This document shows positions 1 to 9,088 of a stretch of DNA of 64,000 nt, one piece after another (the first letter of the stretch is position 1; the number at the start of each line of letters is the position of its first letter). The notes beneath the pieces were generated by a model. The model was not told the origin of the DNA and made no database searches. It saw only the letters and a program-made list of their open reading frames with translations. The translations under genes and the position numbers were made by a program. Origin of the DNA: Blastococcus sp. TF02-09 (GTDB lineage Bacteria; Actinomycetota; Actinomycetes; Mycobacteriales; Geodermatophilaceae); the NCBI RefSeq assembly GCF_003319105.1, contig NZ_QOHH01000014.1, positions 55,025 to 119,024 on the forward strand, given 5' to 3'.

Positions 1-952
1 GCCGCATCGCCCGCAGGGCGTCGTCCAGCCAGCCGAACAGCTCGCCCTCGTACCGCGCCACGGCGGCCATGGACGACCGCAGCCGCTCGCGGCGGGAGCC
101 GAACGGCTCACCGCTCAGCCCGGCCAGGTGGTCGACCGCTGCCGAGACCCCGGCGTAGAGCTCGTAGGCCGCCGCGCCCGTCTCGAAGCGCTCGGGGACC
201 TTGTCCGGCATGGACAGCAGCTTGTCCGGGTGCAGGTGGGCCAGCAGCTGGGGATCGGCGACGACGGCGCCCACGTGCGGGCCGCACCACTTCGACGCCG
301 ACAGCGCCAGGAAGTCTGCCCCCAGGGCGGTGCGGTCCAGGTACATGTGGGGGGCGGCGTGCGAGGCGTCGACGTAGACCATCGCCCCGACCGCGTGCGC
401 CCGCGAGGAGATCTCGGCCACCTCGGGGCAGGTGCCGATCGCGCTGCTCGCGGCGGTGAGGGCGACCAGCCGGGTCCGCCGGTTGACCAGGTCGTCGTAC
501 TGCCAGGCGGGCAGCTCACCGGTCTCGATGTCGACCTCGGCCCAGCGGACGGCCACCCCGCGCTCCTCGGCCAGCTGCACCCACGGGCGGATGTTGGCGT
601 CGTGGTCCAGGCGGCTCACCACGATCTCGTCCCCGGGCCGCCACGCCTTCGCGATGGCCCGGGCCATCGCGTACGTCACCGACGTCATGCTGGCGCCCAG
701 GACGACGCCGCCCGCGGTACCGCCCACGAGGTCGGCGACCGCGGACCGGGCGCCGGCGACCAGCCCCTCGGCGCGGGCGGAGGCGGCGAAGACACCACCC
801 CGCGCGGCGACCGGCATCCGCAGCGCGTGCCCGACCGCCCGGGCGACGTCCTCGGGCAGCAGCGCGCCACCGGGCCCGTCGACGTGCACGTAGCCGTCGG
901 CGAGGGCGGGGAAGAGGCCGCGGACCCGAGCGACGTCGAGCCGGGCCTCCAT
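1..952 (-). CDS. Cysteine desulfurase-like class V aminotransferase (partial)
   Basis: PLP-dependent fold type I enzyme of the cysteine desulfurase-like group. Reading the minus strand from an ATG at 952 gives 317 residues with no stop before the left edge, so the C-terminus is missing. The N-terminus has the family's FPAL...GYVHVDGPGG pattern. The presumed PLP lysine lies near residue 221 in the motif LSASKWCGPHVG, typical of this group. An aspartate and histidine precede it in VYVDASHAAPHM, where PLP stacking residues are expected. The group is usually annotated as cysteine desulfurase family protein, but its substrate is not well established, and no Fe-S or sulfur-transfer gene is visible beside it. 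It is divergent from the proteasome activator gene, with about 100 bases between the two starts. Confidence 0.88.
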   Translation of the reverse strand, partial: MEARLDVARVRGLFPALADGYVHVDGPGGALLPEDVARAVGHALRMPVAARGGVFAASARAEGLVAGARSAVADLVGGTAGGVVLGASMTSVTYAMARAIAKAWRPGDEIVVSRLDHDANIRPWVQLAEERGVAVRWAEVDIETGELPAWQYDDLVNRRTRLVALTAASSAIGTCPEVAEISSRAHAVGAMVYVDASHAAPHMYLDRTALGADFLALSASKWCGPHVGAVVADPQLLAHLHPDKLLSMPDKVPERFETGAAAYELYAGVSAAVDHLAGLSGEPFGSRRERLRSSMAAVARYEGELFGWLDDALRAMR

Positions 953-1051
953 GCTCCGCACCCTAGTTGGCCGGGGCGCCGAACCGGCCAGTCGCTCCGG
1001 CGTCGGCCGACCGCGCGTCCGGCGATCGGCATCGGGGGGCAGGATGGAGGC

Positions 1052-1606
1052 ATGACTGCACCCGGCACCGGCAGCGAACGTCCGCACCAGGTCGTCGTCG
1101 TGGGCCCCGACGGCCAGTCCGTGGGCGCCCTGCCGATGGACCTCGCCCAGGGCGCCGAGGACGGCGACGGCGCCGCGACGCAGATCGGCGAGATGGTGGA
1201 GCAGCCGGCCAAGGTCATGCGGATCGGCACCATGATCAAGCAGCTGCTCGAGGAGGTGCGCGCGGCGCCCCTGGACGAGGCCAGCCGCAACCGGCTGCGC
1301 GACATCCACGCCTCGTCCATCCGCGAGCTCGAGCAGGGCCTGGCCCCCGAGCTGCGCGAGGAGCTGGACCGGATCACCCTGCCGTTCAGCGAGGACCAGA
1401 CCCCCACCGACGCCGAGCTGCGGATCGCGCAGGCGCAGCTGGTCGGCTGGCTGGAGGGCGTCTTCCACGGCATCCAGACGGCGCTGTTCGCCCAGCAGAT
1501 GGCCGCGCGGGCGCAGCTGGAGGAGATGCGCCGCCGGGCACTCCCGGGCGGTCAGGGCTCACCCGCCCAGCCCGACTTCCGCCCCGGTGGCGGCCAGTAC
1601 CTCTAG
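1052..1606 (+). CDS. bpa: Bacterial proteasome activator Bpa/PafE
   Basis: A 184-residue, largely helical protein matching the Bpa/PafE family (formerly DUF2587). In mycobacteria this family forms an ATP-independent ring that opens the gate of the 20S proteasome and feeds it unfolded proteins. The last four residues are GQYL, the family's signature tail that docks into pockets on the proteasome alpha ring. The core PAKVMRIGTMIKQLLEEVR and the later helices are highly characteristic. The ATG at 1052 follows a GGAGG-like stretch at 1046-1050 only one base away, so spacing is short, but it gives the family's usual length. The reading frame stays open far upstream; that extension is an artefact of high GC. 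The gene implies a 20S proteasome elsewhere in the genome. Confidence 0.93.
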   Translation: MTAPGTGSERPHQVVVVGPDGQSVGALPMDLAQGAEDGDGAATQIGEMVEQPAKVMRIGTMIKQLLEEVRAAPLDEASRNRLRDIHASSIRELEQGLAPELREELDRITLPFSEDQTPTDAELRIAQAQLVGWLEGVFHGIQTALFAQQMAARAQLEEMRRRALPGGQGSPAQPDFRPGGGQYL

Positions 1607-1634
1607 GGCCCTCCCTCCGCCCACGTGCTGCCGG

Positions 1635-1694
1635 GATCAGGTGACCTGATCGTCGAGCGTCCTACCTCACCGCGCGCCGTGAGGTAGGACGCTC
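1635..1694. repeat. Inverted-repeat element A, copy 1 (palindrome plus hairpin)
   Basis: A 17-base palindrome GATCAGGTGACCTGATC at 1635-1651 is followed by a perfect hairpin with 16-base arms (1655-1670 and 1679-1694) and an 8-base loop. The arm begins GAGCGTCCTACCTCAC. The element follows the proteasome activator gene and precedes the AbiEi/DUF559-type gene. An oppositely oriented copy lies after that gene (2827-2884), and a third copy at 39717-39796. Confidence 0.85.
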
Positions 1695-1711
1695 GGCGCT
1701 GAGGGAGGACA

Positions 1712-2782
1712 GTGGTTGTCCACAGATTCGCCGAACCCGTTCACCACGCGCCGTCCGGTCCCGAGGGTGAGGGGGTGCATCCACACCTCGAAGCCATCGC
1801 GCGACGTCGTGGCGGCGTCTTCACCGTTGCCGACGCCCGTCAGGTGGGCTACCGCCCCGACGAGGTGCGCGCCGCTGTCGGCTCGGGCGCCTGGCACCGT
1901 CTCCGGCGCGGCGTCTACGTGGCCGCGGAGCGGTGGGCCGTCTCGGCGGCCGACCCGCGCGCCCGCCATCTGCTCGACGTCCTGGCCGCACTCGCCGTCC
2001 TCGGACCCGGACCGGTGGTCAGCCACTCGTCCGCCGCACGGTTCCACGAGCTCGTCCTGCCACGCGGCACCGACGGGCTGGTCAGGCTGACGGACAGGGA
2101 CCAGTGGCGGACCGGCCGGGGGTACCGCATCTCGGCAGCCGACCTCCCCTCCCTCGACGTCGTCGACGCCGGTGCGCTGATTGTGACCGCGGTGGCGCGG
2201 ACGCTCGTTGACTGCGCGCGGGAATGGCCGCTCGTCGACGGCGTCGTCGCGATGGATGCGGCGATGTTCCAGGGGAAGGTGACGCGCGCGGCCCTGACGG
2301 CCGCGGTGCTGGCGCAGAGTCACTGGCTGGGCATCGGCAGGGCGGCTCAGGCAGTCGACCTGTCCGACGGCCGGGCGGAATCGCCGCTCGAGTCGCGCGG
2401 GCGGTTTGGAGTCGTGGAGGCCGGCCTCCCGCGCCCCGAGTTGCAGGTCGAGCTGCACGGTCCGCGCGGTTTCGTTGCGCGCGTGGACGGTTGGTTCGAG
2501 GACCCGGGCGTCGCCCTGGAGTTCGACGGCCGCGTGAAGTACGAGGACCCGCGTGACGGCCGGACGCCTGCGGAAGTCGCGTGGGAGGAGAAGCGACGGG
2601 AGGACGCGATCCGCGACCTCGACGTACCGGTGGTCCGCGTCGTCCAGGCCGACCTTCCTCGGCTGCACGGGCCGGTCGAGCGGCTCAGGTACCTCCTGGC
2701 CCGGCCGTCCAGCGGCCCCAGACGCTTCCGGGTCGTCCGTCGCCCGGAACCCGGTTCAGAGCCCGGGGACGCCGTCGCCTGA
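1712..2782 (+). CDS. AbiEi-type antitoxin-domain / DUF559-like endonuclease-fold protein
   Basis: A 356-residue protein. Residues about 25-75 resemble the N-terminal winged-helix domain of type IV AbiEi antitoxins (RGGVFTVADARQVGY ... WHRLRRGVYV). Residues about 220-330 resemble the DUF559/Vsr-like PD-(D/E)XK fold, with VARVDGWFEDPGVALEFDG followed by a charged helix EEKRREDAIRDLDV. This arrangement is common in actinobacteria, often as solo genes with no obvious toxin; no AbiEii-like partner is visible here. The listed start is GTG at 1712, but a start near residue 22, closer to the conserved domain, is possible. The gene is framed by oppositely oriented copies of repeat A, and its base composition looks somewhat less GC-biased than its neighbours. 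Function is unproven; defence or accessory DNA handling is inference. Confidence 0.72.
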   Translation: MVVHRFAEPVHHAPSGPEGEGVHPHLEAIARRRGGVFTVADARQVGYRPDEVRAAVGSGAWHRLRRGVYVAAERWAVSAADPRARHLLDVLAALAVLGPGPVVSHSSAARFHELVLPRGTDGLVRLTDRDQWRTGRGYRISAADLPSLDVVDAGALIVTAVARTLVDCAREWPLVDGVVAMDAAMFQGKVTRAALTAAVLAQSHWLGIGRAAQAVDLSDGRAESPLESRGRFGVVEAGLPRPELQVELHGPRGFVARVDGWFEDPGVALEFDGRVKYEDPRDGRTPAEVAWEEKRREDAIRDLDVPVVRVVQADLPRLHGPVERLRYLLARPSSGPRRFRVVRRPEPGSEPGDAVA

Positions 2783-2826
2783 CTGGCACCGTCGTCGCCC
2801 GCTGGGGCGTCCTACCTCATCGCAAC

Positions 2827-2884
2827 GCGTCCTCCCTCACCGTGCACCGTGAGGGAGGACGCTCGACGATCAGGTCACCTGATC
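2827..2884. repeat. Inverted-repeat element A, copy 2 (opposite orientation)
   Basis: Hairpin with perfect 14-base arms (2827-2840 and 2849-2862; GCGTCCTCCCTCAC) and an 8-base loop, followed by the 17-base palindrome GATCAGGTCACCTGATC at 2868-2884. Read on the minus strand it matches copy 1 almost base for base over about 40 positions from the palindrome into the hairpin, so the two copies form a large inverted repeat around the gene at 1712-2782. It lies between convergent genes and could also terminate transcription. Confidence 0.85.
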
Positions 2885-2896
2885 CCGGCTCGCGCC

Positions 2897-4561
2897 TCAG
2901 ACGGTGAAGCGGGCGACCGCCTGCTGCAGCTCACCGCTCATGCGGGCCAGGTCCGCCGCGGCGGCCTGCGCGTCGTCCACCCGCTGGTTGGTCTCCTGCG
3001 TGCCGGCGGCCAGCCCCGAGATCGCGGCCGCGATGCCCTGCGTGCCGTTGGCGGCCTCGGCGACGTTGCGGTTCATCTCGTTGGTCGTCGCCGTCTGCTC
3101 CTCGACGGCCGCGGCGATGGTCGCCTGGAAGTCGTTGATCTCGGCGATGACCGTGGAGATCTGGCTGATCGCCTCGACCGCCCCGGCGGTGTCGGCCTGG
3201 ATGGCCTCCACCCGCTGGGAGATGTCCTCGGTCGCGCGGGCCGTCTCCTGCGCCAGCTCCTTGACCTCGCTGGCGACGACCGCGAAGCCCTTGCCCGCCT
3301 CACCGGCACGGGCGGCCTCGATGGTCGCGTTGAGCGCCAGCAGGTTGGTCTGCTCCGCGATGCCGTTGATCAGCTTGACGACCGTGGCGATCTCCTGCGA
3401 GGAGTCGCCGAGCTTGCCGACCGTCCGGGTGGTGCTCTCCGCGACCGTCACGGCCTGACCGGCGACGCGGGCGGCCTCGGTCGCGTTGTGCGCGATCTCC
3501 CGGATCGCCGACTCCATCTGCGCGGAGCCGGTGGCCACCGTGTCGACGCTGGCGGCGACGGCACCGGCCGAGGCCACGACGTCGTCGGCCTGGTCGGCGG
3601 CGGTGCGGGCGTTCTGCGAGATGCCCTCGGCCGCGCCGTTCAGCTGCGAGGAGGCGGTGGCCAGGCGGGTGGAGCTGTCACCGACCAGGAGGAGCACGTG
3701 GCCGATCGCGTCGAGGGTGTCGTCCAGCGACTGCGCCATCTCGCCGAGCTCGGCGCCACCGGTCCGCCCGGCGCGCACGGTGAGGTCACCGGCGGCGACC
3801 TGCCCGAGGACCTCGCGGATGCGCTGCATCGGGCGGGTCACGCCTCGGGAGACGACGATCGCGAGCAGCACCGAGATCGCCAGGCCGACGGCGATGATGA
3901 CGAGGGTGAGCGTGCGGCCGGTCGCGTAGGCGTCCTCCGCCTCGTCCGCCGTCGCCTGGGCGCTGTCGGCCGCGGAGGCGGTGGCGGCGGCGATCGACTC
4001 GGAGATGACCGCTTCCTGCTCGTTCATGCCGGCGAGCAGCTCGCCGAGCCGGGCCGGGCTGGTCGCGGAGGCGCCGCTGGCCGTCGTGCCGGCGGCGACG
4101 AGCTCGGTCAGGTAGCCCAGGTAGGTGTCGACGGCGGTCTCGAAGCGGTCGAACTCCGCGCGGGTCGCGTCCGCGAGCGGCATCGCGGCGACGGCGACCC
4201 GCTGCTCGGCCATCTGCTGCTGGAGCTCGGTGGCCCGCTCCCGGTACTTCACCCGGGACTCCTCGGGCAGGGCGGCGATGTTCGCCCGCGCGGTGGAGGC
4301 CGACATCGCCCACCAGTCGACCTGCAGCTGACGAAGACCGTCGAGCGGGACGGCCCCGTCGTCGTAGACCCGCTGCGCTTGATCGCTCAGGACCGACATG
4401 CGCTGGACGCCGAAGGCGCCGACGCCCACGGTGGTGAGCGCGACGACGAGGATGGCGCCCAGCATCCGGCTGCGCAGCCCGAAACGGCTGCCCCCAGGCG
4501 CGTCCGGGCCCGTTCCCGGGACGGCCCCGGTCGCGGTCGGGAGGTCGGGCTCGTGCTCCAT
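2897..4561 (-). CDS. Methyl-accepting chemotaxis protein, membrane type
   Basis: A 554-residue transmembrane chemoreceptor. TM1 is about residues 33-52 and TM2 about 218-237. Between them is a roughly 160-residue helical ligand-binding region of the four-helix-bundle type. HAMP covers about 238-292 and the signalling domain the rest, with the conserved hairpin tip near 401-432 ([20 protein letters not shown]). I chose the ATG at 4561 rather than one 32 codons upstream because an AGGA-rich ribosome site lies just before it. A sigma-28-like promoter lies about 40 bases upstream, downstream of the triple-CheW gene. The receptor would pass signals to CheA through CheW-type adaptors; no cheA is in the window. 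The ligand is not predictable. Confidence 0.92.
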   Translation of the reverse strand: MEHEPDLPTATGAVPGTGPDAPGGSRFGLRSRMLGAILVVALTTVGVGAFGVQRMSVLSDQAQRVYDDGAVPLDGLRQLQVDWWAMSASTARANIAALPEESRVKYRERATELQQQMAEQRVAVAAMPLADATRAEFDRFETAVDTYLGYLTELVAAGTTASGASATSPARLGELLAGMNEQEAVISESIAAATASAADSAQATADEAEDAYATGRTLTLVIIAVGLAISVLLAIVVSRGVTRPMQRIREVLGQVAAGDLTVRAGRTGGAELGEMAQSLDDTLDAIGHVLLLVGDSSTRLATASSQLNGAAEGISQNARTAADQADDVVASAGAVAASVDTVATGSAQMESAIREIAHNATEAARVAGQAVTVAESTTRTVGKLGDSSQEIATVVKLINGIAEQTNLLALNATIEAARAGEAGKGFAVVASEVKELAQETARATEDISQRVEAIQADTAGAVEAISQISTVIAEINDFQATIAAAVEEQTATTNEMNRNVAEAANGTQGIAAAISGLAAGTQETNQRVDDAQAAAADLARMSGELQQAVARFTV

Positions 4562-4602
4562 GTCTTCCTGCTCTCCTGTGGCGGGCGGACTGCTCGCACG
4601 CC

Positions 4603-4629
4603 CTATCGGTCTGATGCGGTCGTTGTTGA
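4603..4629 (-). promoter_or_regulatory. Sigma-28-like promoter before the membrane chemoreceptor
   Basis: On the minus strand TCAA is followed after 15 bases by ACCGATAG. This resembles the FliA/WhiG-type consensus TAAA-N15-GCCGATAA in spacing and most of the -10 positions. It ends about 40 bases before the chosen ATG of the chemoreceptor. A similar -10 core, GCCGATAG, lies 39 bases before the six-PAS receptor at 9019-9026. Found by eye; no transcript data. Confidence 0.5.
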
Positions 4630-4653
4630 GCCGATTCCTGTCCGACCGGCCGG

Positions 4654-6159
4654 TCATCCGACCGGAGCCGGCTGCGGGAGCGCGGTCGACTGCCGGCCCG
4701 CCACGGCCCGGCGGGCGACCGCGCGCAGGTCGAGGTCCGGGAGGAGCCGGTCGTTCGCCCCCACCTGCACCAGGGGCGACGTCCGCAGCGTGGCACCCCG
4801 CTCCCCGGGATCGCCGGTCGTCTGCTGGTCGTCCCGCCAGGTGAGCGGGTCGATGGTGCGCAGCCCCTCCACCGCGAACGCGACGGCCGCTCCGTCGACC
4901 CCCACGAGCAGGAGGCAGGACGTGGCCGTCGGAGCCCGCTGTCCCCGGCCCAGCAGCTGCGACAGGCAGTACACCGGGACCGCCGAGCGGCGGTGCACGA
5001 TGACGCCGAGCTGCCCCTCGACAGCGGTGTCGGTGAGCGAAGCGGGGAAGGGCAGGATCTCCATGACCTGCTCCAGCGGCACCGCGACGTCCACACCGAC
5101 GGAGAAGGTCAGGTAGCTCGGGGCCCCGTGGGCGGCGGCCACGGCAACCGCCCCGGCCGTGGTGTCCCCGGGTGCGGGCCCCGTGGCGACGGCGGTGTTC
5201 ACCGAGGCGAAGCCGGCCAGCTCCGGATCGGCCTGCAGCGCCTCCCCGGAGAGGACCAGGCAGTCCCCGACGTGCTCGATCTCCACGATGCCGGTGACCA
5301 GGTCGGGCCGGGCGGTCGCGTGCGCCGGGAGGGCGAGGACGTCGGCGACCGGCACCGGGGCGAGCTCCAGCAGGTCGCTGAGGGCGAGGACGACGTAGCC
5401 CGAGGCGAGCTCCAGCACCAGGCCCGCCCCCAGGTCCTCGGGCCGCATCTCCCCCAGCCCGAGGAGCACCAGCGGGTCGACCACCGGCACCTCCCGGTCC
5501 GCGTACGGGATGACGCCGCGGCAGGCCGGACCGGACAGGACCGAGGCCTGCACGTCGGGCGTGGGCAGCGTGGTGTGCACGTGGACGGCGTCGACGGCGA
5601 ACCGGTGGCCGCCGCAGCGGACCACGGTCAGGGTGCGCAGCTCGCCGGCACCGCGTCCCGCGACGGCCGCGCTCTGCCGGGTCACGTCCTCCACCGTCGG
5701 GACACCCGGGCGGCCGAGCAGGGCGGCGGCGTCGAGCACGCTGTGCGCCCGCCCGGTGTCGGGGTGGCGGAAGGTGTGCGAGAAGAGCAACTGGCTCCCG
5801 TGCGTCCGCGCCGCGACGAGGGCCGCCGCCGGCAGCCTGGTCACGCCGCGCACCTCGTCCGCCAGCAGCCCCAGCACCTGCCCCTGGTGGGCGACGACGA
5901 CCACCACCTGGTCGGGACGGCGGTCGTCCTCCCGGCCGATGAGCGGCCGCAGGTCGACCACCGGCAGCACCAGCCGGCGCAGCTCGATGGCGCCGAGCAG
6001 TCCGGGCGCCGACGCCGGGAGCCCGGCCAGCTCCCGGGGGCAGGGCACCACCTCGCGCAGGGCGGACAGCGGCAGCGCGACGTCCATCCCCGCCAGGCGC
6101 AGCAGCCCGTAGACGACGTCGTCGGCAGCGTCCGCCGCGACCACCGGACCGGTTCCCAT
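4654..6159 (-). CDS. Chemotaxis adaptor with three CheW domains
   Basis: A 501-residue soluble protein made of three CheW-like domains, about residues 14-150, 174-312 and 347-495. Each has the CheW beta-barrel pattern: a hydrophobic start such as [16 protein letters not shown], a REV-type or similar switch, and a strand like [12 protein letters not shown] canonical CheW is about 150-170 residues and has one domain, so this is a triple fusion. CheW links receptors to the kinase CheA; three modules in one chain could cross-link receptors or scaffold the array. The ATG at 6159 lies 10 bases after the stop of the six-PAS receptor, with a GAGG ribosome site overlapping that stop, so the two are co-transcribed. 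The first domain looks closest to canonical CheW; whether all three bind CheA is unknown. Confidence 0.88.
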   Translation of the reverse strand: MGTGPVVAADAADDVVYGLLRLAGMDVALPLSALREVVPCPRELAGLPASAPGLLGAIELRRLVLPVVDLRPLIGREDDRRPDQVVVVVAHQGQVLGLLADEVRGVTRLPAAALVAARTHGSQLLFSHTFRHPDTGRAHSVLDAAALLGRPGVPTVEDVTRQSAAVAGRGAGELRTLTVVRCGGHRFAVDAVHVHTTLPTPDVQASVLSGPACRGVIPYADREVPVVDPLVLLGLGEMRPEDLGAGLVLELASGYVVLALSDLLELAPVPVADVLALPAHATARPDLVTGIVEIEHVGDCLVLSGEALQADPELAGFASVNTAVATGPAPGDTTAGAVAVAAAHGAPSYLTFSVGVDVAVPLEQVMEILPFPASLTDTAVEGQLGVIVHRRSAVPVYCLSQLLGRGQRAPTATSCLLLVGVDGAAVAFAVEGLRTIDPLTWRDDQQTTGDPGERGATLRTSPLVQVGANDRLLPDLDLRAVARRAVAGRQSTALPQPAPVG

Positions 6160-6169
6160 CGAACCGGCC

Positions 6170-8980
6170 TCAGGACGCCGAACGGGCGAGCTCGGCGATG
6201 AGCTGGTCCACCGCCGAGGACGTCGCCTGCTGCTCCTGGGTGGCCCGGGAGATGTTCTTGATCGCCTCGTTGGTGCGGGTGACCCCGCCGACGATCTGCT
6301 CGAAGGCCGCCTCGGCCCGCCGGGACACCTCCGAGCCCTGCTCGACGCGCTCGGCGGACTCCTCGATCAGCTTGCCGATCTGCTGCGCGGCGTCGAACGA
6401 CCGCTCGGCCAGCTTGCGCACCTCCCCGGCGACGATGGAGAACCCGACGCCGTGCTCGCCGGCCCGCGCGGCCTCGATGGAGGCGTTGAACGCCAGCAGG
6501 TTCGTCTGGTTGGCGATCTCCCCCATCACCCGGACGATCTCGGTGATCGCGACGGAGGACTTCTGGATCAGCCCGATCGCTTCGAGCGACGCCCGCAGCG
6601 CCTCGACGCCGCGCTCGGCGTTGCCCTGGGTCTCGTCCGCCAGACCGGTCGCCGTCGCCGAGTTGCGGGCGACGCCCTCGATGGAGGCCGAGAGCACGCC
6701 CACGAGCTCGGTCATCTCCCGGGCCCCGGCCTCGACTGCCTTCTCCCTGGTCACCGCGTCGGTGACGTCGTAGGCGTACTTGACCACCTTCACCGGCTTG
6801 CCGTCGAGGTCGAGGATCGGGTTGTAGGTGGCCTGGATCCAGACGTCCCGGCCGAACTTGCCGCGGCGGTGGAACCGCCCGGCGATGACCTCCCCCTTGG
6901 CGAGGGAGAGCCACAGGTCGCGGTACTCCTGCGTGCGGACGTAGTCGTCGTCGCAGAACTCGCTGTGGTGGTGGCCGATGATCTCGCGCAAGGAGTAGCC
7001 CATGGTGCGCAGGAAGTTGTCGTTGGCACCCAGCACGTTGCCCTCGAGGTCGAACTCGATCACGGCCTGGGCGCGGTCGACGGCGTCCACCCGGGCCTCG
7101 ACCTCGGCCCGCCGGGTCTTCTCCTCGGTGACGTCCATGGCGAACTTCACGACCTTGAACGGCTTGCCGGACTCGTCGAGGATCGGGTTGTAGGTGGCCT
7201 GGATCCAGACGTCCCGGCCGTCCTTGGCCACCCGGCGGTACTCGCCGGCGTGGAAGTCGCCGTTGGCGAGCTTGCGCCAGAACTGGCGGTACTCGTCGGA
7301 GGCGGCGTAGGCGGGCTCGCAGAACATCGAGTGGTGCTTGTCCTGCACCTCGCCGGCGCTGTAGCCCAACGTCTGGAGGAAGTTCCGGTTGGCGGCCAGC
7401 ACCGTGCCGTCCAGGTCGAACTCGATCACCGCCTGCGCGCGCTCGATGGCCGCGACCTTGCCCAGGAACTCGGCCGTCCGCCGCTTCTCCCGGGTGATGT
7501 CCGAGGCGAACTTCACGATCTTGAGCGGGCGTCCGTTCTCGTCGAGGACGGGGTTGTAGGTGGCCTGGAGCCACACCTCCCGGCCGTCCTTGTCGAAGCG
7601 CCGGAACTCCCCGGCCTCGAACTTCCCCTTGCCCAGCTGCTCCCAGAACTCCGCGTACGCGTCCGACGCCGCGTAGGCGGGGTCGACGAAGATGCGGTGG
7701 TGCTTGCCGCGGATCTCCGGCAGCGTGTAGCCGACCGCGTCGAGGAAGTTCTGGTTGGCCGTGAGGATGCGGCCCTTGACGTCGAACTCGATCACCGCCT
7801 GGGCGCGGTCGATGGCGGCGACCTTGCCCTTGTAGTCGGCGTTCTGCAGCTTCGCCTCGGTGATGTCGGTGGCGAACTTGACCACCTTGAGCGGCCGGCC
7901 GGTGTCGTCGAGGATCGGGTTGTAGGTGGCCTGCAGCCACACCTCGCGACCGCCCTTGGCCAGGCGCCGGTACTCGCCGCCCTCGAACGCTCCGGCCGCC
8001 AGCCGCTCCCAGAACTGGGCGTACTCGTCGCTGCTGACCAGCTCGGGCTCGCAGAACATGCGGTGGTGGCGGCCCTGCACCTCGTGCAGCGCGTAGCCCA
8101 TCGACTCCAGGAAGTTCTTGTTGGCGGCGAGCACCGTGCCGTCGAGCCCGAACTCGATCACCGCCTGGGCACGGTCGATCGCCGCCACCCGGCCGCGGAA
8201 CTCGGCGTCGGCCAGCTTGGCCGACGTGATGTCGCTGGCGAACTTGACGATCTTCAGCGGGCGGCCGGACTCGTCGAGGACCGGGTTGTAGGTGGCCTGC
8301 AGCCACACCTCGCGGCCGCCCTTGGCCACCCGCCGGTACACCCCGCCCTCGAACAGGCCCTTCCCGAGCCGGCCCCAGAACTGCGCGTACTCCTCACCGG
8401 CCGCCTGCACCGGGTCGACGAACATCCGGTGGTGCTTGCCGGTGATCTCCTGCAGCCGGTAGCCCATCAGGTCCAGGAAGTTGCGGTTGGCCGAGAGCAC
8501 CGTGCCGTCGAGCGCGAACTCGATCACGGCCTGGGAGCGGTCCATCGCGAGGACCGCACCACGCTGCTCGGCCGCCTCGACCATCGCGTCGGTGATGTCG
8601 CTGGCCAGCTTGACGATCTTCACCGGCTGTCCGGCGTCGTCGAGGACGGGGTTGTAGGACGCCCGCTGCCACACCGTCCGGCCGTCCTTGGCGCGCCGCT
8701 TGTAGACGCCCGACTCGAAGGCGCCACCGGCCAGCCGGCGCCAGAAGTCGGCGTACTCGGTGCTCGCGGCCAGTTCCTCGTCGCAGAACATGCTGTGGTG
8801 CCGGCCCTGGATCTCCGCCAGCTCGTAGCCCATGAGGGCGAGGAGGTTATCGTTGGCGGTGAGCACCGTGCCGTCGAGCGCGAACTCGATCACCGCCTGC
8901 GAGCGGTGGATGGCCTCCACCACGCCGCGCATTTCCTCCAGCGCAGCATCGGTGGTGCGCGGGCTGGGCGATGACGGCAT
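6170..8980 (-). CDS. Soluble methyl-accepting chemotaxis protein with six tandem PAS domains
   Basis: A 936-residue receptor with no membrane segment. Six PAS domains repeat every 122 residues, starting near residues 28, 150, 272, 394, 516 and 638. Each carries the pattern QAVIEF-x-LDG-x-VL-x-AN and ends with WLQATYNP or similar, then K-I/V-V-K-x-A-x-DIT. The receptor signalling domain fills about 760-936, with the tip motif [23 protein letters not shown] repeats of this sort are found in Aer-like and other cytoplasmic receptors, where they sense redox, oxygen or small ligands. I cannot name the cofactor from sequence. It is the first gene of a unit with the triple-CheW protein 10 bases downstream. 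Near-identity between repeats suggests recent internal duplication. Confidence 0.92.
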   Translation of the reverse strand: MPSSPSPRTTDAALEEMRGVVEAIHRSQAVIEFALDGTVLTANDNLLALMGYELAEIQGRHHSMFCDEELAASTEYADFWRRLAGGAFESGVYKRRAKDGRTVWQRASYNPVLDDAGQPVKIVKLASDITDAMVEAAEQRGAVLAMDRSQAVIEFALDGTVLSANRNFLDLMGYRLQEITGKHHRMFVDPVQAAGEEYAQFWGRLGKGLFEGGVYRRVAKGGREVWLQATYNPVLDESGRPLKIVKFASDITSAKLADAEFRGRVAAIDRAQAVIEFGLDGTVLAANKNFLESMGYALHEVQGRHHRMFCEPELVSSDEYAQFWERLAAGAFEGGEYRRLAKGGREVWLQATYNPILDDTGRPLKVVKFATDITEAKLQNADYKGKVAAIDRAQAVIEFDVKGRILTANQNFLDAVGYTLPEIRGKHHRIFVDPAYAASDAYAEFWEQLGKGKFEAGEFRRFDKDGREVWLQATYNPVLDENGRPLKIVKFASDITREKRRTAEFLGKVAAIERAQAVIEFDLDGTVLAANRNFLQTLGYSAGEVQDKHHSMFCEPAYAASDEYRQFWRKLANGDFHAGEYRRVAKDGRDVWIQATYNPILDESGKPFKVVKFAMDVTEEKTRRAEVEARVDAVDRAQAVIEFDLEGNVLGANDNFLRTMGYSLREIIGHHHSEFCDDDYVRTQEYRDLWLSLAKGEVIAGRFHRRGKFGRDVWIQATYNPILDLDGKPVKVVKYAYDVTDAVTREKAVEAGAREMTELVGVLSASIEGVARNSATATGLADETQGNAERGVEALRASLEAIGLIQKSSVAITEIVRVMGEIANQTNLLAFNASIEAARAGEHGVGFSIVAGEVRKLAERSFDAAQQIGKLIEESAERVEQGSEVSRRAEAAFEQIVGGVTRTNEAIKNISRATQEQQATSSAVDQLIAELARSAS

Positions 8981-9018
8981 GGTGACGCTCCGGGTATCCG
9001 CTGGTCAGGACACCTGCC

Positions 9019-9026
9019 CTATCGGC
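9019..9026 (-). promoter_or_regulatory. Sigma-28-like -10 element before the six-PAS receptor
   Basis: The minus strand reads GCCGATAG here, one base from the FliA/WhiG consensus GCCGATAA, 39 bases before the receptor's ATG. The expected -35 position reads GCCA instead of TAAA, so the -35 half is weak. A core differing by one base, ACCGATAG, at a nearly equal distance precedes the membrane receptor, which makes chance less likely. Confidence 0.42.
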
Positions 9027-9088
9027 GGGTTCGAGCGTCACTGGCACCACATCGGATGGTGCGCCATCCACCGGGGCGGCGCCGCGGG

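Noticed and set aside
128..1051. Upstream extension of the proteasome activator frame
   Set aside because: It runs opposite to the aminotransferase gene and has no similarity to the family, which starts near the ATG at 1052.
6700..8905. CRISPR-like or satellite array
   Set aside because: The regular 366-base period is the coding repeat of the PAS domains, with no spacers and an intact frame.
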